Under the pieces are notes generated by a model. The model was given only the letters and a program-made list of their open reading frames with translations, searched no databases and was not told the DNA's origin. DNA of 13,043 nt from Thermococcus sp. (GTDB lineage Archaea; Methanobacteriota_B; Thermococci; Thermococcales; Thermococcaceae). The DNA lies in contig JAGHBN010000108.1 of assembly GCA_021160985.1 (NCBI GenBank), positions 1 through 13,043 on the forward strand. The letters are read 5' to 3'. Made by a program: the position numbers and the translations under genes. Shown one piece after another: positions 12,526 to 13,043 of this stretch; the first letter of the stretch is position 1; each line of letters starts with the position of its first letter.

Positions 12526-12713
12526 GGTACTCGCCCCGTCCCTTTTTTGCTTTCCTTCCGAGCTCTATAGCCCCCTCCTCCGTCAGCTCCGAGTTCTTGA
12601 GGAGTTCGTTAACCCGCTCGAGGTTCTCCAAACGAGTTACTATGACCTCCGCTATAAGCTTTGCAAGTTTTTCATCCACTGTGGGGGGGCACTTTCAGAA
12701 CTATGTTCCCCAT
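12497..12713 (-). pseudogene. vapB: VapB-like antitoxin, frameshifted in a C7 run
   Basis: ATG 12713 is preceded by GGTGGT with the normal 3-nt gap and encodes MGNIVLKVPP, an antitoxin-type beta-strand start. It then goes out of frame in a run of seven C's (12683-12689) and stops. With six C's the frame would continue as TVDEKLAKLIAEVI and end in SELTEEGAIELGRKAKKGRG and a short basic tail, the C-terminal toxin-binding segment of such antitoxins. Total would be about 71 residues. A start inside the second frame (GTG 12679) has no ribosome binding site. The promoter at 12745-12760 is well placed. Either a real mutation, phase-variable tract, or sequence error; loss of the toxin argues for relaxed selection. 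Confidence 0.65.
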
Positions 12714-12744
12714 CTAACCACCATAATAGAACTATCTGCTGTTT

Positions 12745-12760
12745 CCTTATAACGATTTTC
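12745..12760 (-). promoter_or_regulatory. Promoter of the vapB remnant
   Basis: Minus-strand GAAAATCGTTATAAGG gives a BRE and TATA box overlapping the last bases of the TrmG10-like gene. The expected start near 12723 is about 10 nt before ATG 12713, matching leader lengths elsewhere in the window. Confidence 0.6.
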
Positions 12761-13043
12761 AACCCCGGTACCTCAGCACGTGGATGTCCCTGACGAGCTT
12801 ATGCCTCTCCTCGTAGTCGGTGTACCTGCCAACGACCTCGAAGCCGAGCTTTCCGAGCCACTTCCTTTCCTTTCTGTATATCCCTCCCCCGCTCAGCCTG
12901 TAGGCAGGGAATACGAACACAACCCTCCCGTTCCTCTTCAGGACGCCGGCGATGCTCTCGAAGACAGGGTAGTAGAGCCTGTCAAGCTCGTTGGCGAGCT
13001 TTATCGCCTCGCCCCTGCTCGGGTTTCTCTTGAGGGGCTTTCC
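12759..13043 (-). CDS. TrmG10-like tRNA (guanine-N2) methyltransferase (C-terminal part)
   Basis: Only the last 94 residues are in the window; the gene continues beyond base 13043. The sequence begins GKPLKRNPSRGEAIKLANEL and runs to FEVVGRYTDYEERHKLVRDI and HVLRYRG, which resembles the C-terminal end of the Rossmann-fold catalytic domain of TIGR01177 methyltransferases. These use S-adenosylmethionine to make m2G/m2,2G at position 10 of archaeal tRNAs, as characterised in Pyrococcus abyssi. The catalytic NPPY-type motif and the N-terminal THUMP domain lie outside the window and cannot be checked. Stop TGA is at 12759-12761, and the vapB promoter begins in the same bases. Confidence 0.8.
   Translation of the reverse strand, partial: GKPLKRNPSRGEAIKLANELDRLYYPVFESIAGVLKRNGRVVFVFPAYRLSGGGIYRKERKWLGKLGFEVVGRYTDYEERHKLVRDIHVLRYRG

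Noticed and set aside
12458..12793. 111-codon plus-strand frame across the vapBC remnant
   Set aside because: No promoter or ribosome binding site and low-complexity translation; the minus-strand antitoxin/toxin reading explains the region better.
1..13043. Mobile elements, CRISPR repeats, tRNA or rRNA genes
   Set aside because: No repeated spacer units, terminal inverted repeats, transposase motifs or tRNA-like folds were seen when reading both strands by eye.

Overview
The window looks like a Thermococcus-type (Thermococcales, Euryarchaeota) chromosome segment. It carries a Phr-type heat-shock repressor, ribosomal protein S17e, an archaeal thymidine kinase and the end of a TrmG10-like tRNA methyltransferase. 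Start codons follow GGTGAT-type ribosome binding sites, and TATA/BRE promoters sit about 26 bp ahead of very short leaders. Genes are tightly packed and often overlap. I saw no rRNA, tRNA, CRISPR array, insertion sequence or integrase.

Positions 1-2900 are mostly housekeeping: the 3' part of thymidine kinase, phr with a near-perfect operator over its own start site, rps17e, an unannotated 49-residue ORF, a DUF371 protein with an apparently leaderless promoter, and a 222-residue protein I do not recognise.

Positions 2985-8999 hold a sugar or polyol catabolic locus. A FucI-like sugar isomerase on the minus strand diverges from a PfkB-family kinase that resembles archaeal myo-inositol kinase. 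A separate promoter then drives two overlapping Gfo/Idh/MocA dehydrogenases and a glycerate 2-kinase. The set suggests that a cyclitol or unusual sugar is oxidised, isomerised and phosphorylated, with glycerate fed to glycolysis as 2-phosphoglycerate. The substrate and the carbon-carbon cleaving step are not visible. A striking 26-bp imperfect palindrome centred on one TATA box lies between the two divergent arms.

Positions 9000-12440 hold a dolichol/phytol-kinase-like membrane protein broken by a one-base frameshift, an SplB-like radical SAM protein, a YgjP-type zinc metallopeptidase coupled to a short NfeD protein, a membrane protein with a possible PH-like domain, and a CoA-binding Rossmann protein.

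Positions 12436-12713 contain what I read as a decayed vapBC toxin-antitoxin module. The antitoxin is frameshifted in a C7 run. Only about 25 recognisable residues of the toxin remain, and its first catalytic Asp is replaced by Asn. The window ends inside the TrmG10-like gene. All family calls come from reading motifs by eye; no database search was run.
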